Source: a virus
DNA: 25,552 bases
IMG/VR virus record: IMGVR_UViG_3300008117_000267
Span: 1 to 25,552 of that record
Strand: one strand, 5' to 3'
Below, piece after piece: positions 1 to 7,036 of this stretch. The notes below the pieces were generated by a model. It made no database searches and had not been told where the DNA came from. It saw nothing but the letters and a program-made list of their open reading frames with translations. A program made the translations under genes and the position numbers. Numbering within the stretch: position 1 is the first letter of the stretch; each line of letters begins with the position of its first letter.

Positions 1-1
1 T

Positions 2-376
2 GCTTCATCTATTTCTGGAAGTTCAGTTACTTATGCTGGTGGTGGCGGTGGAGGTGCTGGAGGTCCAGCAGGGGGCGGTGCTGGAGGATCTAGTATTGGT
101 GGTGCTGGCGGAGCTGCAAGTAATGGTAGTGCCGCAATTATAAACACAGGATCTGGTGGTGGAGGTGCATGTGGATATTCCGATTCACCAGCAGTGATTA
201 TACCATCTACTATTGTAGCCGGAGGCGCTGGGTCTTCAGGCGTGGTCATTGTATCTTATTCATCTCCTACAACTTTATTTACAGGTGGAACCGTAACAAC
301 ATCTGGCGGTAATCAAATTCACACATTTACGGGTCCGGGTTCATTAGCTTCTCTTAATGCTTATTCAATTAATTAA
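2..376 (+). CDS. Glycine-rich tail fibre/tail protein, C-terminal part
   Basis: The reading frame is open from the left window edge to a TAA at 376, so only the C-terminal 124 residues are present. The first ~65 residues are a Gly/Ala/Ser-rich stretch (runs such as GGGGGGAGG), followed by a short beta-rich end with a GGxIHTFTGPG-like motif. Such endings are typical of phage tail-fibre, collar and receptor-contact proteins with glycine-rich surface domains. It lies directly upstream of another tail-associated gene. Methionine at 194 is internal, not a start. The exact tail component cannot be named from this fragment. Confidence 0.75.
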   Translation, partial: ASSISGSSVTYAGGGGGGAGGPAGGGAGGSSIGGAGGAASNGSAAIINTGSGGGGACGYSDSPAVIIPSTIVAGGAGSSGVVIVSYSSPTTLFTGGTVTTSGGNQIHTFTGPGSLASLNAYSIN

Positions 377-387
377 CAAATAATCCT

Positions 388-395
388 TATAAATA
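388..395 (+). promoter_or_regulatory. T4-type late promoter box
   Basis: TATAAATA is an exact match to the T4 late promoter -10 box, which is recognised by the phage late sigma factor (gp55 family). It lies 35 bases before the tail-associated gene at 430, with no classical -35 element. The same NATAAATAC/G form recurs at 16044, 16544 and 21122. Confidence 0.7.
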
Positions 396-429
396 CATGT
401 ATCACTATTTTTAATGGGAGTAGAAACAA

Positions 430-813
430 ATGGCACATTTCGCTAAAGTAAATTCAGACAATATCGTAGTTGAAGTTCATGCAGTTGACAATTGGAACTG
501 TGTTGACGGAGAAGGTAACGAATCAGAAGCAGCCGGCCGTGCATGGCAAGAAAGCGTATTCGGCGTTCAAGAAGGCATTCGTTGGATTCAAACATCATAT
601 AATCACAATATTCGTAAAAACTATGCTGGTATCGGCATGACATATGACGAAGGTCGTGACGCATTTATTCACCCAAAACCATATCCAAGTTGGGTATTAA
701 ATGAAACAACTTGCCGTTGGGAAGCACCAATACCAATGCCAACGCCAGGTGAAGGTGAATTCTATAATTGGGACGAAGAAACAACATCTTGGGTATTAAA
801 CACAATAGAGTAA
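430..813 (+). CDS. Tail-associated structural protein (marine T4-like family)
   Basis: 127 residues starting MAHFAKV, with a GGGAG ribosome binding site about 10 bases upstream. The layout (MAHFAKVN..N.VVEV at the N-terminus, a QTSYN..IRKNYAGIG motif mid-protein, a DAFIHPKPYPSWVLNE motif, and a C-terminal YNWDEETTSWV) is that of a small protein I recognise as widespread next to tail-fibre genes in marine myo- and podoviruses. The repeated W/Y-rich SWVLN segments suggest a beta-structured virion or fibre-associated protein. It has its own late promoter and is followed by a terminator, so it ends the structural block. The precise role is unknown. Confidence 0.75.
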   Translation: MAHFAKVNSDNIVVEVHAVDNWNCVDGEGNESEAAGRAWQESVFGVQEGIRWIQTSYNHNIRKNYAGIGMTYDEGRDAFIHPKPYPSWVLNETTCRWEAPIPMPTPGEGEFYNWDEETTSWVLNTIE

Positions 814-830
814 TATTATATTTCACAAGA

Positions 831-856
831 AACCCACCTTTTGGTGGGTTTTTTAT
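831..856 (+). terminator. Rho-independent terminator
   Basis: AACCCACC, loop TTTT, GGTGGGTT, then TTTTATT. This is a perfect 8-bp stem followed by a T-run, 18 bases after the stop of the tail-associated gene. It is the clearest terminator in the window. Confidence 0.93.
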
Positions 857-938
857 TGCCTCACATTCCTACCAATAGGTGTATAATTGACCCAAATCAA
901 CTAGCATTCAAATAGTTTTATTATCACCTTAAAATCAC

Positions 939-967
939 TTGACATGTAGCATAAATTAGTGTATGAT
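939..967 (+). promoter_or_regulatory. Sigma-70-like promoter for the 990-9341 operon
   Basis: TTGACA (939-944), a 17-base spacer and TATGAT (962-967), located in the gap between the terminator and the first gene at 990. The match is close enough for host RNA polymerase, which suggests early or middle expression of this operon. Confidence 0.8.
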
Positions 968-989
968 ACTATATTATTAGGAAAATTAA

Positions 990-1199
990 ATGAATATATT
1001 AGACAGTTTCGTTAGGCCTATTGAGATGTTTGATGTAAATAACAAAAAACATCGTGAGTATTATTTTGATTATATGAAAACGAATTCATGGGGTTATTGC
1101 CCTGTGCAACTCAAAGTACCAACTCAAGTGGTAAGTTTATCCACTTATGCTCGTGAACAATTAATACAATATTACATTAATAAAGAATTTACAAAATGA
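990..1199 (+). CDS. Hypothetical protein, first gene of operon
   Basis: 69 residues, rich in aromatic and basic residues (a YYFDYMKTNSWGYCP segment mid-protein). I do not recognise a domain. It is the first gene after the promoter at 939 and its stop overlaps the start of the oxygenase at 1196 (ATGA), so the two are probably translationally coupled. The start follows an AGGAAAATTAA leader with a modest AGGA ribosome binding site. Confidence 0.7.
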   Translation: MNILDSFVRPIEMFDVNNKKHREYYFDYMKTNSWGYCPVQLKVPTQVVSLSTYAREQLIQYYINKEFTK

Positions 1200-1756
1200 T
1201 TAATAAAGACCTAGAATCTTATGTGACCGTGTTTCAAGGAGCTATTCCTCAGGAAATATGTCGTCAAACTTGTAGTGAATTAGATAAAGTGGATTGGCAA
1301 CAACATACATTCTATAATGTCAATACCGATTCATACCATTCAACTGAAAAAGAATTATCGGTGTTTTTTAATGATGTTAAAACAAAACCTCAACTCATGC
1401 AAATGACACACACTTTACTTACACAGTATATGAAAGATTTGAATTTTCCATGGTATAGTGGCTGGGCTGGTTTTACTGATATTCGTTTCAATCGTTATAC
1501 TGAACAAACCAATATGAAATTACATTGTGACCATATTCAATCAATGTTTGATGGTAAAATAAAAGGTATACCCACATTAAGTATTGTTGGTAATCTTAAC
1601 TCAAACTATGAAGGTGCTGAATTCGTAATGTGGGACCAGGTTATTCCTTTGGGTGAAGGTGATGTGTTGATATTTCCATCAAACTTCATGTATCCACATT
1701 TAGTCAAAGATTGCACCAAAGGCACCCGTTATTCATTCGTATCTTGGGTTTATTAA
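1196..1756 (+). CDS. 2-oxoglutarate/Fe(II)-dependent oxygenase (prolyl-4-hydroxylase type)
   Basis: 186 residues forming a double-stranded beta-helix dioxygenase. The Fe-binding HxD is His110-Cys-Asp112, the distal His is His168 (in YPHLV) and Arg178 (in GTRYSF) fits the 2-oxoglutarate-binding position. The stretch GAEFVMWDQVIPLGEGDVLIF style (residues ~140-162) is the usual strand pair before the distal His. Such enzymes are common in marine T4-like phages; the substrate (protein side chain, nucleic acid or small molecule) is not known. It overlaps its neighbours on both sides (ATGA in, TAATG out). It is one of three oxygenases in this operon. Confidence 0.85.
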   Translation: MINKDLESYVTVFQGAIPQEICRQTCSELDKVDWQQHTFYNVNTDSYHSTEKELSVFFNDVKTKPQLMQMTHTLLTQYMKDLNFPWYSGWAGFTDIRFNRYTEQTNMKLHCDHIQSMFDGKIKGIPTLSIVGNLNSNYEGAEFVMWDQVIPLGEGDVLIFPSNFMYPHLVKDCTKGTRYSFVSWVY

Positions 1757-1899
1757 TGACAGACCAAGATGCTGAATTATATTATGGAAAGATGTTAGAT
1801 TATTTTGGCTATCTTCCAAACTTTGAAAGAGAACCAAGACGATTTGCTTATTATGTTAGGTTATACAAATATCTAAATAGAGAATCAACCACAAGTTGA
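1756..1899 (+). CDS. Hypothetical small protein
   Basis: 47 residues (MTDQDAELYYGKMLDYFGYL start). I chose the ATG at 1756, which overlaps the TAA of the oxygenase by one base, over an in-frame upstream ATG at 1711 that would sit deep inside the oxygenase gene. It is rich in Tyr, Phe and Arg with no recognised domain. Tight coupling with the upstream oxygenase suggests co-expression. Confidence 0.65.
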   Translation: MTDQDAELYYGKMLDYFGYLPNFEREPRRFAYYVRLYKYLNRESTTS

Positions 1900-1928
1900 T
1901 ATTATTAATAACCCAAAAGGTGAATAAA

Positions 1929-2075
1929 ATGTTAGAAAACAAAAAAGAAGATGTTAAAGATTTAGCAACTGAAGCTGCTGTATTGAGTTTAGTGCCAGAA
2001 GACATGCCTCCATGTAAAGACCAAGACAAGGCTTGCACAAAGAGATGGCTTGAATCAATATCAGATTGCGCTTAA
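1929..2075 (+). CDS. Hypothetical small acidic protein
   Basis: 48 residues, MLENKKEDVKDLATEAAVLS at the start, then two Cys-containing segments (PPCKDQDKACTKRW and a terminal SDCA). It is preceded by AAAGGTG about 8 bases before the ATG. The three cysteines could bind a metal but no family is recognised. It was found by reading the gap between larger genes. Confidence 0.65.
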   Translation: MLENKKEDVKDLATEAAVLSLVPEDMPPCKDQDKACTKRWLESISDCA

Positions 2076-2101
2076 AATAAACTTTATATAATGAATTTGT
2101 G

Positions 2102-2335
2102 ATGAATATATTACCTGAAGTTAAACAAACCATAGACAATATCAAAAACTCAAATTACTTTTGGGTTGATTTGCCTATGACCATTTCTATCAAATATCTC
2201 AAACGAATACCCTTTACAGTAGCCATTGGTTCCAATGAGCTACTTGCCTATGTGTTAGCACTCAATGAAAATGAGGCCTATGAAAAAGTATATGATTACC
2301 TCAATTCAGTAGATGATTCTGATATAATTCCGTAA
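2102..2335 (+). CDS. Hypothetical protein
   Basis: 77 residues from the ATG at 2102; a GTG at 2099 directly before it is an equal alternative. There is no strong ribosome binding site. The sequence looks like a small alpha/beta domain ending in an acidic tail (NSVDDSDIIP). No domain is recognised. It is co-directional with its neighbours in the operon. Confidence 0.6.
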   Translation: MNILPEVKQTIDNIKNSNYFWVDLPMTISIKYLKRIPFTVAIGSNELLAYVLALNENEAYEKVYDYLNSVDDSDIIP

Positions 2336-2360
2336 ACAATATAAAAGAAAACCTAATATT

Positions 2361-3020
2361 ATGATAAACATAAAACAAATGAAACCAGCAAGTAATATGA
2401 TAACGATTGTTGAACCAGAAATCTCTGGTATTTTCCCAACACCGGTTTATGTTTCGCACATGGATAGACCATTTACACCTTCAGAAATGGAAATATTCCA
2501 AAATGCTGAAAAGAAAACTGTGTCAAATGCTGGCAACATTACAAGTGCCAATAATTATATTCTTAATGAGCCTGGTTTAGAAAATCTTCGTAATATTCTT
2601 ACAGCACATGTAACAGAATTCGTTAAAAGAATTTATGTACCAAAACATGAGATGGTGCCATATATTACACAATCATGGACAAATTATACTAAAGAAAAAG
2701 AATGGCATCATAGCCATGAACATCCAAATAGTTTTGTTTCTGGTGTATTATACATCAATGCAAATGATGAATATGACAAAATTACATTTCAGAAAAAAGG
2801 CTATCAACAAATTAAACCCGTTTCAAGTGAGTTTAATTGGTATAATTCAGAGTCGTGGTTCTATACTGTTAGAACGGGTATGATTATAATGTTTCCATCA
2901 AGTACCACACACATGGTTGAAAACAAAGGTGGCGATAACACACGAATTTCATTGGCCTTTAATACTTTTTTCAAAGGCACCATGGGTGAAAACTCATCAT
3001 TAACTGAATTAATTTTATAA
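2361..3020 (+). CDS. 2OG-Fe(II) oxygenase superfamily protein (TIGR02466-like)
   Basis: 219 residues. The N-terminal IFPTPVY motif and the central WHHSHEHPNSFVSGVLYI segment (residues ~115-132) mark the putative 2OG-Fe(II) oxygenase family common in cyanophages and pelagiphages. Candidate ligands are His119/His121 in place of the usual HxD pair, His184 (in TTHMVENK) and Arg195 (in NTRISLAF). The substrate is unknown. The N-terminus has no strong ribosome binding site, so a start at a nearby internal Met is possible. It is the second of three oxygenases. Confidence 0.82.
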   Translation: MINIKQMKPASNMITIVEPEISGIFPTPVYVSHMDRPFTPSEMEIFQNAEKKTVSNAGNITSANNYILNEPGLENLRNILTAHVTEFVKRIYVPKHEMVPYITQSWTNYTKEKEWHHSHEHPNSFVSGVLYINANDEYDKITFQKKGYQQIKPVSSEFNWYNSESWFYTVRTGMIIMFPSSTTHMVENKGGDNTRISLAFNTFFKGTMGENSSLTELIL

Positions 3021-3029
3021 GGATATATA

Positions 3030-3281
3030 ATGCAATTACTTGAAGAAGATAGAAAGAAATTACATAATGCTTTAGTTGAGGCTAGCAATTCACTCACACG
3101 CATTGATGCTGAAAGAGATTTAATTAAAAACATCATCAATGATACAAACAAGAACTTTCAAATTCCAAAGAAAACAATTAAGAAATTGATTCGTGTTTAT
3201 CATAAACAAAACTTCTCCGAAGAAGTGACTACACACGAAGAATTTGAAACCCTTTACGAGACCGTAACTAAAACAAACTAA
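3030..3281 (+). CDS. dsbA: DsbA-like dsDNA-binding late transcription regulator
   Basis: 83 residues. The C-terminal half (KKTIKKLIRVYHKQNFSEEV, then a THEEFETLYETV ending) lines up with T4 DsbA (residues around FNRLLALYHKDNRDVFEAET and ELYDTVF). T4 DsbA is a small double-stranded-DNA-binding protein that enhances late promoter function. The N-terminal ~45 residues are a predicted helical segment. A ribosome binding site (AAGGA) precedes the start, and the stop overlaps the next start (TAATG). This supports the T4-like assignment and fits the late promoter boxes in the window. Confidence 0.72.
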   Translation: MQLLEEDRKKLHNALVEASNSLTRIDAERDLIKNIINDTNKNFQIPKKTIKKLIRVYHKQNFSEEVTTHEEFETLYETVTKTN

Positions 3282-3439
3282 TGGTTATTACATGGGTATT
3301 AGTTGTGGTGTTAAATCACCAAATACTATACACCGAAGAATTTGATAGTTTTGAAGGGTGTCAAAAGCAATCACACTCAAAACTTACAGATATGAATAAC
3401 CGAAAAGTTTATGCTGAATGTAGAAAGATAGTAAAGTGA
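3281..3439 (+). CDS. Small membrane/exported protein with paired cysteines
   Basis: 52 residues: a hydrophobic N-terminus (MVITWVLVVVL) followed by EEFDSFEGCQKQSHSKL and a second Cys near the end (AECRKIVK). It resembles the protein at 14875, sharing the pattern F(D/N)S-x-x-(G/E)-C-Q-x6-K and a later Cys, which suggests a paralogue with one disulphide in the periplasm. The start overlaps the stop of dsbA; the end overlaps the GTG of the next gene. Confidence 0.65.
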   Translation: MVITWVLVVVLNHQILYTEEFDSFEGCQKQSHSKLTDMNNRKVYAECRKIVK

Positions 3440-3666
3440 AAGATTTTGATATTAAATGGATAGCCACAGCCTTGTTTATTACATCTGGCACATTCATTTC
3501 ACTTAAATTACCTGGTATGCAATACGCATTTCCTGTATTGGTTACAGCTCATTCAATATTGGTCTATGAATTCTATTTCAAACAATTCAATAAGCCTTTA
3601 TTGATACATAATTTATATTTTGCTATTGTAAATGCTTTTGCAACCTATATTTGGATGGTTCAATGA
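3436..3666 (+). CDS. Small integral membrane protein
   Basis: 76 residues from a GTG that overlaps the preceding TGA (GTGA). About three hydrophobic segments can be seen (residues ~8-25, 30-47 and 55-74), joined by short polar turns. There is no recognised family. It lies in a run of three consecutive small membrane proteins (3436-4065). Confidence 0.68.
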   Translation: MKDFDIKWIATALFITSGTFISLKLPGMQYAFPVLVTAHSILVYEFYFKQFNKPLLIHNLYFAIVNAFATYIWMVQ

Positions 3667-3824
3667 CACCATCACAAAGAGCATTATATAAGGCGATTTC
3701 ATATCGTATTGTTGTTTTAGCTGCAACAATACCTTGGGTTGGGTTTCATACAGCTATATGGTTATCCATAATGATGACAGTTTTATATTATATACACGAA
3801 AAGATTTGGCATAAAATTAAATAG
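3663..3824 (+). CDS. DUF2061-like small membrane protein
   Basis: 53 residues. The pattern ALYKAISYRIVV at the N-terminus and a C-terminal YYIHEKIWHKIK matches DUF2061 membrane proteins (two hydrophobic helices, conserved Lys-x-x-Ser-Tyr-Arg and His-Glu-x-x-Trp). The function of the family is unknown. It overlaps the upstream stop by ATGA. Length is near the family's usual ~60-70 residues. Confidence 0.75.
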   Translation: MTPSQRALYKAISYRIVVLAATIPWVGFHTAIWLSIMMTVLYYIHEKIWHKIK

Positions 3825-3834
3825 GGAGATAATT

Positions 3835-4065
3835 ATGAAGGTAGTGAAAGTATTATTAGCAACAGCGTTATTCTTTGGTTTGGTCGCAGTTATTCCGTTT
3901 GGTATTATTTGGTCATTAAACACTCTATTCTATACTGAAATTCCATACACTTGGCAGGCTTGGGCTGCTACAACGATTCTATCAACAATCGTATATGGCT
4001 CATCAGCTGCAAGTAATTATTCAAAGAAGAAAAAACAAAGAACCAGTTGGGGGTATTATGCCTAA
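3835..4065 (+). CDS. Small membrane protein with basic tail
   Basis: 76 residues with two hydrophobic helices (residues ~5-28 and 40-57) followed by a basic tail SKKKKQRTSWGYYA. A GGGAG ribosome binding site lies 7 bases before the ATG. No family recognised. Its end overlaps the next gene by 8 bases. Confidence 0.7.
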   Translation: MKVVKVLLATALFFGLVAVIPFGIIWSLNTLFYTEIPYTWQAWAATTILSTIVYGSSAASNYSKKKKQRTSWGYYA

Positions 4066-4297
4066 AAACGAAATGCTAGGTCACCTAATTCATTCAAAAC
4101 CAAACTCAAATCAGTTTGATGAAATGAATGTTCGTAAAGAATTTCTACGATTAATTAATGATTTCAAAGCTGATATGAATGGCGCAATCAATACCATATC
4201 TGATAGTAATGTTCGTAGTACCTTATCAGGTATATTTGGTAATCACATCGTTAAATTAGAAAACAAAATCTATTCATTGGAAGAAGAAATTAAATGA
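4058..4297 (+). CDS. Hypothetical alpha-helical protein
   Basis: 79 residues from the ATG at 4058, preceded by GGGGG 9 bases upstream; an in-frame ATG at 3995 lies deep inside the preceding gene and is less likely. The C-terminal third (KLENKIYSLEEEIK) has heptad-like spacing suggesting a short coiled coil. No family recognised. ATGA overlap with the next gene. Confidence 0.65.
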   Translation: MPKNEMLGHLIHSKPNSNQFDEMNVRKEFLRLINDFKADMNGAINTISDSNVRSTLSGIFGNHIVKLENKIYSLEEEIK

Positions 4298-4560
4298 TTC
4301 TTGAAGCAGCAACGGTTGGTATGATGTATATGGCTGATGCCACACCGACCAAGTCACCAGCTGATTTTCTAAACCCAATATCTATTGCTGTATCTGTTGC
4401 TGAAAAAGTATCTAATCATGTTGAAGAAAAAAATCAGCCAAAAGCTAAAACAGCTTTACCGCAAGAAAAGATAGATAAGTTTGAGGTTATGGCAAAAGAA
4501 GATTTTATTAAGGATGACCCATATAAAGATATGTGGAATAAAGATTGGATAAGGAAATAA
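4294..4560 (+). CDS. Hypothetical protein
   Basis: 88 residues. There is a weakly hydrophobic N-terminus, then an Ala/Lys-rich middle and an acidic, Trp-containing end (DDPYKDMWNKDWIRK). No recognised domain. It starts inside the upstream stop (ATGA) and is followed one base later by another small gene. Confidence 0.6.
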   Translation: MILEAATVGMMYMADATPTKSPADFLNPISIAVSVAEKVSNHVEEKNQPKAKTALPQEKIDKFEVMAKEDFIKDDPYKDMWNKDWIRK

Positions 4561-4561
4561 T

Positions 4562-4720
4562 ATGTCATATGCAGATATGCTCAAAGATTTATTAGCAAAG
4601 AAAAACGAAAAGAACAATCAAGGCAAGAAAAAGAATGACCTGGATACAGGTAAAGGTCAAGTAAAAGACCAAGTTACTTCACACAAACCAGCCAAGAAAT
4701 CAGCTGGTCGTGGGAGATAA
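4562..4720 (+). CDS. Small lysine-rich basic protein
   Basis: 52 residues; about a quarter are Lys, with KKNEKNNQGKKKN at the centre and a C-terminal KKSAGRGR. The composition suggests binding to nucleic acid or an unfolded linker protein. It was found by reading the gap between larger genes. Function unknown. Confidence 0.6.
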   Translation: MSYADMLKDLLAKKNEKNNQGKKKNDLDTGKGQVKDQVTSHKPAKKSAGRGR

Positions 4721-4724
4721 TGAT

Positions 4725-4925
4725 ATGATTAAAATAGATATGAAAATTACCCGTGAATGGAATGTCCAAGAGTGGAAGAGTTATTGGTTCAAAAGCTTCA
4801 AATGTTTTAATGTGCAAATAGTCAAAGATACCACACAATGGGTTCGTTTCCATGTGGCCTATCGTTTTAATACTTTCATTTTGAATGTTAACCTACTTGG
4901 CTATGAATTTGACCTATACATATGA
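4725..4925 (+). CDS. Hypothetical protein
   Basis: 66 residues from the ATG at 4725, which has GGGAG 9 bases upstream; a GTG at 4710 is in frame but inside the upstream gene. It is rich in Trp/Phe (EWKSYWFKSFKCF) and likely a small beta-sheet domain. No family recognised. ATGA overlap with the next gene. Confidence 0.6.
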   Translation: MIKIDMKITREWNVQEWKSYWFKSFKCFNVQIVKDTTQWVRFHVAYRFNTFILNVNLLGYEFDLYI

Positions 4926-5113
4926 TAAACAATTGGTTTCCACCTGATGACGATGAACCGCCATTCTTAATGCCTGGTGAATTAGACCGCATGAAGCAAG
5001 AAGCTCGTGCTAAAATGCGTGGTCGCTCTGGTCAATCACTTGAAGATGCCATTAAAGACGCTATGGCACAACCACCAGTTCCAATTATATTGAAAGACCC
5101 AACCAAAGAGTGA
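4922..5113 (+). CDS. Hypothetical protein, proline-rich ends
   Basis: 63 residues: an acidic N-terminus (FPPDDDEPPF), a charged helix (LDRMKQEARAKMRGRSGQ) and a Pro-rich C-terminus. No family recognised. It is coupled upstream by ATGA and downstream by a GTGA overlap. Confidence 0.6.
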   Translation: MINNWFPPDDDEPPFLMPGELDRMKQEARAKMRGRSGQSLEDAIKDAMAQPPVPIILKDPTKE

Positions 5114-5307
5114 GAATATATTTAAGAGGATTACCAGTAGAAGACGAATTAAGAAATAAACCATTGGTTGGTTCATTCTATCATGCTAAAAATGGTAAGT
5201 TTTCCCGTGAAGTATTTCCAACCTATGGTATTGCTAAGAAATGTTATAATGACCTTGGTGAAGCATGGATAGATAACGAAGAATTTTATTTTGAGGTCAA
5301 TGAATAA
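5110..5307 (+). CDS. Hypothetical protein
   Basis: 65 residues starting at a GTG inside the upstream stop (GTGA). It has a mixed alpha/beta look (MRIYLRGLPVEDEL start, acidic FYFEVNE end), without a recognised domain. Its last base is the first base of dexA, so translation is probably coupled to the exonuclease. Confidence 0.62.
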   Translation: MRIYLRGLPVEDELRNKPLVGSFYHAKNGKFSREVFPTYGIAKKCYNDLGEAWIDNEEFYFEVNE

Positions 5308-5882
5308 TGTTTATGTTTGATGTAGAAACTCTTGGTAAAGAATCTAATTCTGTCATTCTATCCATGGCCTGTATTCATTTTGATCCTGACAGTAAACCAA
5401 CACCACAACAATTAAGAGATAATACTTTTTTCTGTAAGTTTGATGCTTCAGACCAAATCAAAAGGCTACATCGCACCGTTGGTCGCACCACTATGGATTG
5501 GTGGGCAAAACAATGTGATAATGTCAAGGCTAAATCATTTAGGCCAAATGTTGCGATTGATGAACGGTTTGAAGACGGCTACGAAAGAATGAGGCGCTGG
5601 GCTAAAAGTAAAAATGAACCTGATTCTTATGTATGGGCTCGTGGTAATTTAGACCAATTAGTCCTTGATTCTATGGAAGAACAATTACAAATAGAACCTA
5701 TCTTTCCATTCAAAAGATGGCGAGATGTTCGTACCGCAGTAGATTTTCTCACAGGCACCACCAATGGGTATTGTAAAGTGAATTATCCTGGTTTTGACCC
5801 TTATTTACATATTACAAAACACAACCCAATTGATGACTGTGTGCTTGATGTCATGCAATTAATATATGGAGTAAAAGAATAA
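5307..5882 (+). CDS. dexA: DexA-like 3'-5' exonuclease
   Basis: 191 residues of the DEDD exonuclease superfamily. Asp5 and Glu7 (FDVETLG) form the first metal site; a WWAKQ motif follows the substrate loop; WARGNLDQLVL carries the middle Asp; and His172 with Asp176/177 (HNPIDDCVLD) forms the Exo III part. The order and spacing match T4 exonuclease A (DexA, 227 residues), which trims DNA 3' ends during host and phage DNA turnover. Some related bacterial proteins act on RNA, so the substrate is not certain. It overlaps both neighbours by one base (TAATG). Confidence 0.85.
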   Translation: MFMFDVETLGKESNSVILSMACIHFDPDSKPTPQQLRDNTFFCKFDASDQIKRLHRTVGRTTMDWWAKQCDNVKAKSFRPNVAIDERFEDGYERMRRWAKSKNEPDSYVWARGNLDQLVLDSMEEQLQIEPIFPFKRWRDVRTAVDFLTGTTNGYCKVNYPGFDPYLHITKHNPIDDCVLDVMQLIYGVKE

Positions 5883-6097
5883 TGTATGAACTATTTTATA
5901 ATACACTAGAATTTTTAATTAACAAAACTGAACCGATTAATCAAACCTATGTAAAGTATGTACCTAAAATCATACGATTCATTCTATGGCCATTGACCCA
6001 AGTTATTTTAGGTTTGACCGTGACGATTGCGGTTGTGATTGCGGCCATATATAAATTAATACAAACTATTAAGAAGGTCTATGACAAGTATGAGTGA
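5882..6097 (+). CDS. Small membrane protein
   Basis: 71 residues with one clear hydrophobic helix (residues ~33-57, ILWPLTQVILGLTVTIAVVI) flanked by basic residues and a Lys-rich C-terminal amphipathic segment. A holin-like role is possible from topology alone, but nothing in the sequence proves it. The start overlaps the dexA stop. Confidence 0.6.
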   Translation: MYELFYNTLEFLINKTEPINQTYVKYVPKIIRFILWPLTQVILGLTVTIAVVIAAIYKLIQTIKKVYDKYE

Positions 6098-6121
6098 TTG
6101 TTCTTATTGTAAAGCAATCAA

Positions 6122-6670
6122 ATGATACAAGTTTATGACCATTTTTTAAGTAAAGAAGACGAAGATTTTATTGAAAATCATGTCACGAGTGGTTATTTTC
6201 CTTGGTATCTTAAAAATGAAACAGTTAGGCCTGATAATCGGTTTGTGAGTGATACTAGGTTTGTAGATTTTCCTTGGCTATCACATGAAACGCATATTGA
6301 TGGAAAAGAAAATTCATCTTACCTGGAGATACCAAATAGAATTATTGAAGTCCTCAATAGTAAATTTAACATCATATACAAAGAAATTAGGCAATCACGA
6401 TTGAATTTAGTATTCAAAAGTAATGACGATAGAAAAAGTCCACCTCATTGTGATTTTTATGATGACAATATAGATACGATGATATATTATGTCAATGATT
6501 CGGATGGAAACACCATGTTTTATGCTGATGAAAATGCTAATACGATATTGCAAGAAGTTGAACCAAAGAAAGGCCGCATAGTTATTTTTTCAAGTAAAAC
6601 ACTACATGCAGCCACTAGACCAAAAGAAAATCATACAAGAATAGTTATTAATTTTAACATGGTAAAATAA
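6122..6670 (+). CDS. 2-oxoglutarate/Fe(II)-dependent oxygenase
   Basis: 182 residues. His109-x-Asp111 (PPHCDF) and His162 (LHAATRP) are the iron ligands and Arg173 (NHTRIVINF) the 2-oxoglutarate ligand. The spacing is textbook and the end ('HTRIVINFN') is typical of phage hydroxylases. It is the third oxygenase of this operon and differs from the other two, so the set is not a simple duplication. The substrate is unknown. The start overlaps the stop of an 11-codon micro-ORF at 6090. Confidence 0.86.
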   Translation: MIQVYDHFLSKEDEDFIENHVTSGYFPWYLKNETVRPDNRFVSDTRFVDFPWLSHETHIDGKENSSYLEIPNRIIEVLNSKFNIIYKEIRQSRLNLVFKSNDDRKSPPHCDFYDDNIDTMIYYVNDSDGNTMFYADENANTILQEVEPKKGRIVIFSSKTLHAATRPKENHTRIVINFNMVK

Positions 6671-6671
6671 A

Positions 6672-6794
6672 ATGAAAAATTGCCTACACCGTGAAATCGT
6701 AACCATCTATAAAACCTATAACGGACACACCCACATATCATGGAAGTGCCGTGCTTGTAATAAAGAATTTATACCAAAAGGGAGTTATCAATGA
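6672..6794 (+). CDS. Small putative zinc-binding protein
   Basis: 40 residues: MKNCLHREIV... then WKCRACNKEF. Cys4, His6 and the Cys26-x-x-Cys29 knuckle could form a single zinc site. It overlaps the thioredoxin start by ATGA, so it is probably co-translated with it. Below the usual length cut-off but well placed in the operon. Function unknown. Confidence 0.65.
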   Translation: MKNCLHREIVTIYKTYNGHTHISWKCRACNKEFIPKGSYQ

Positions 6795-7036
6795 GTAAAA
6801 AAGTATTAAGGTTCACCGCCTCATGGTGCCAACCATGTAAGATGTTAGCTAAGACATTAGAAGGTATCACCACCGACTATCCAATAGAAACCATAGACAT
6901 TGATGAGAATCAAGAATTAGCCATCCAATATGGTATCCGAGGTGTTCCAACACTTGTCATGCTTGAAAATGATACAGAGGTTAAAAGAATCTCTGGTGTC
7001 CAAACCGAAGGGTTCCTCAAAGACTGGTTAGTATGA
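6791..7036 (+). CDS. Thioredoxin-like protein
   Basis: 81 residues, shorter than host thioredoxin (~105), with the active site Trp12-Cys13-Gln-Pro-Cys16 and the cis-proline motif GVPT (Pro53). Likely a minimal thioredoxin fold acting as disulphide reductant, for example for a phage ribonucleotide reductase or as a replication factor. The CQPC variant differs from the standard CGPC and may shift its redox potential. GGGAG ribosome binding site upstream; ATGA overlap with the next gene. Confidence 0.88.
   Translation: MSKKVLRFTASWCQPCKMLAKTLEGITTDYPIETIDIDENQELAIQYGIRGVPTLVMLENDTEVKRISGVQTEGFLKDWLV

Noticed and set aside
31-249. Minus-strand ORF rich in proline and alanine
   Set aside because: It is the complement of the glycine-rich tail-protein code; low complexity, no ribosome binding site, and the plus-strand frame is open to the window edge.
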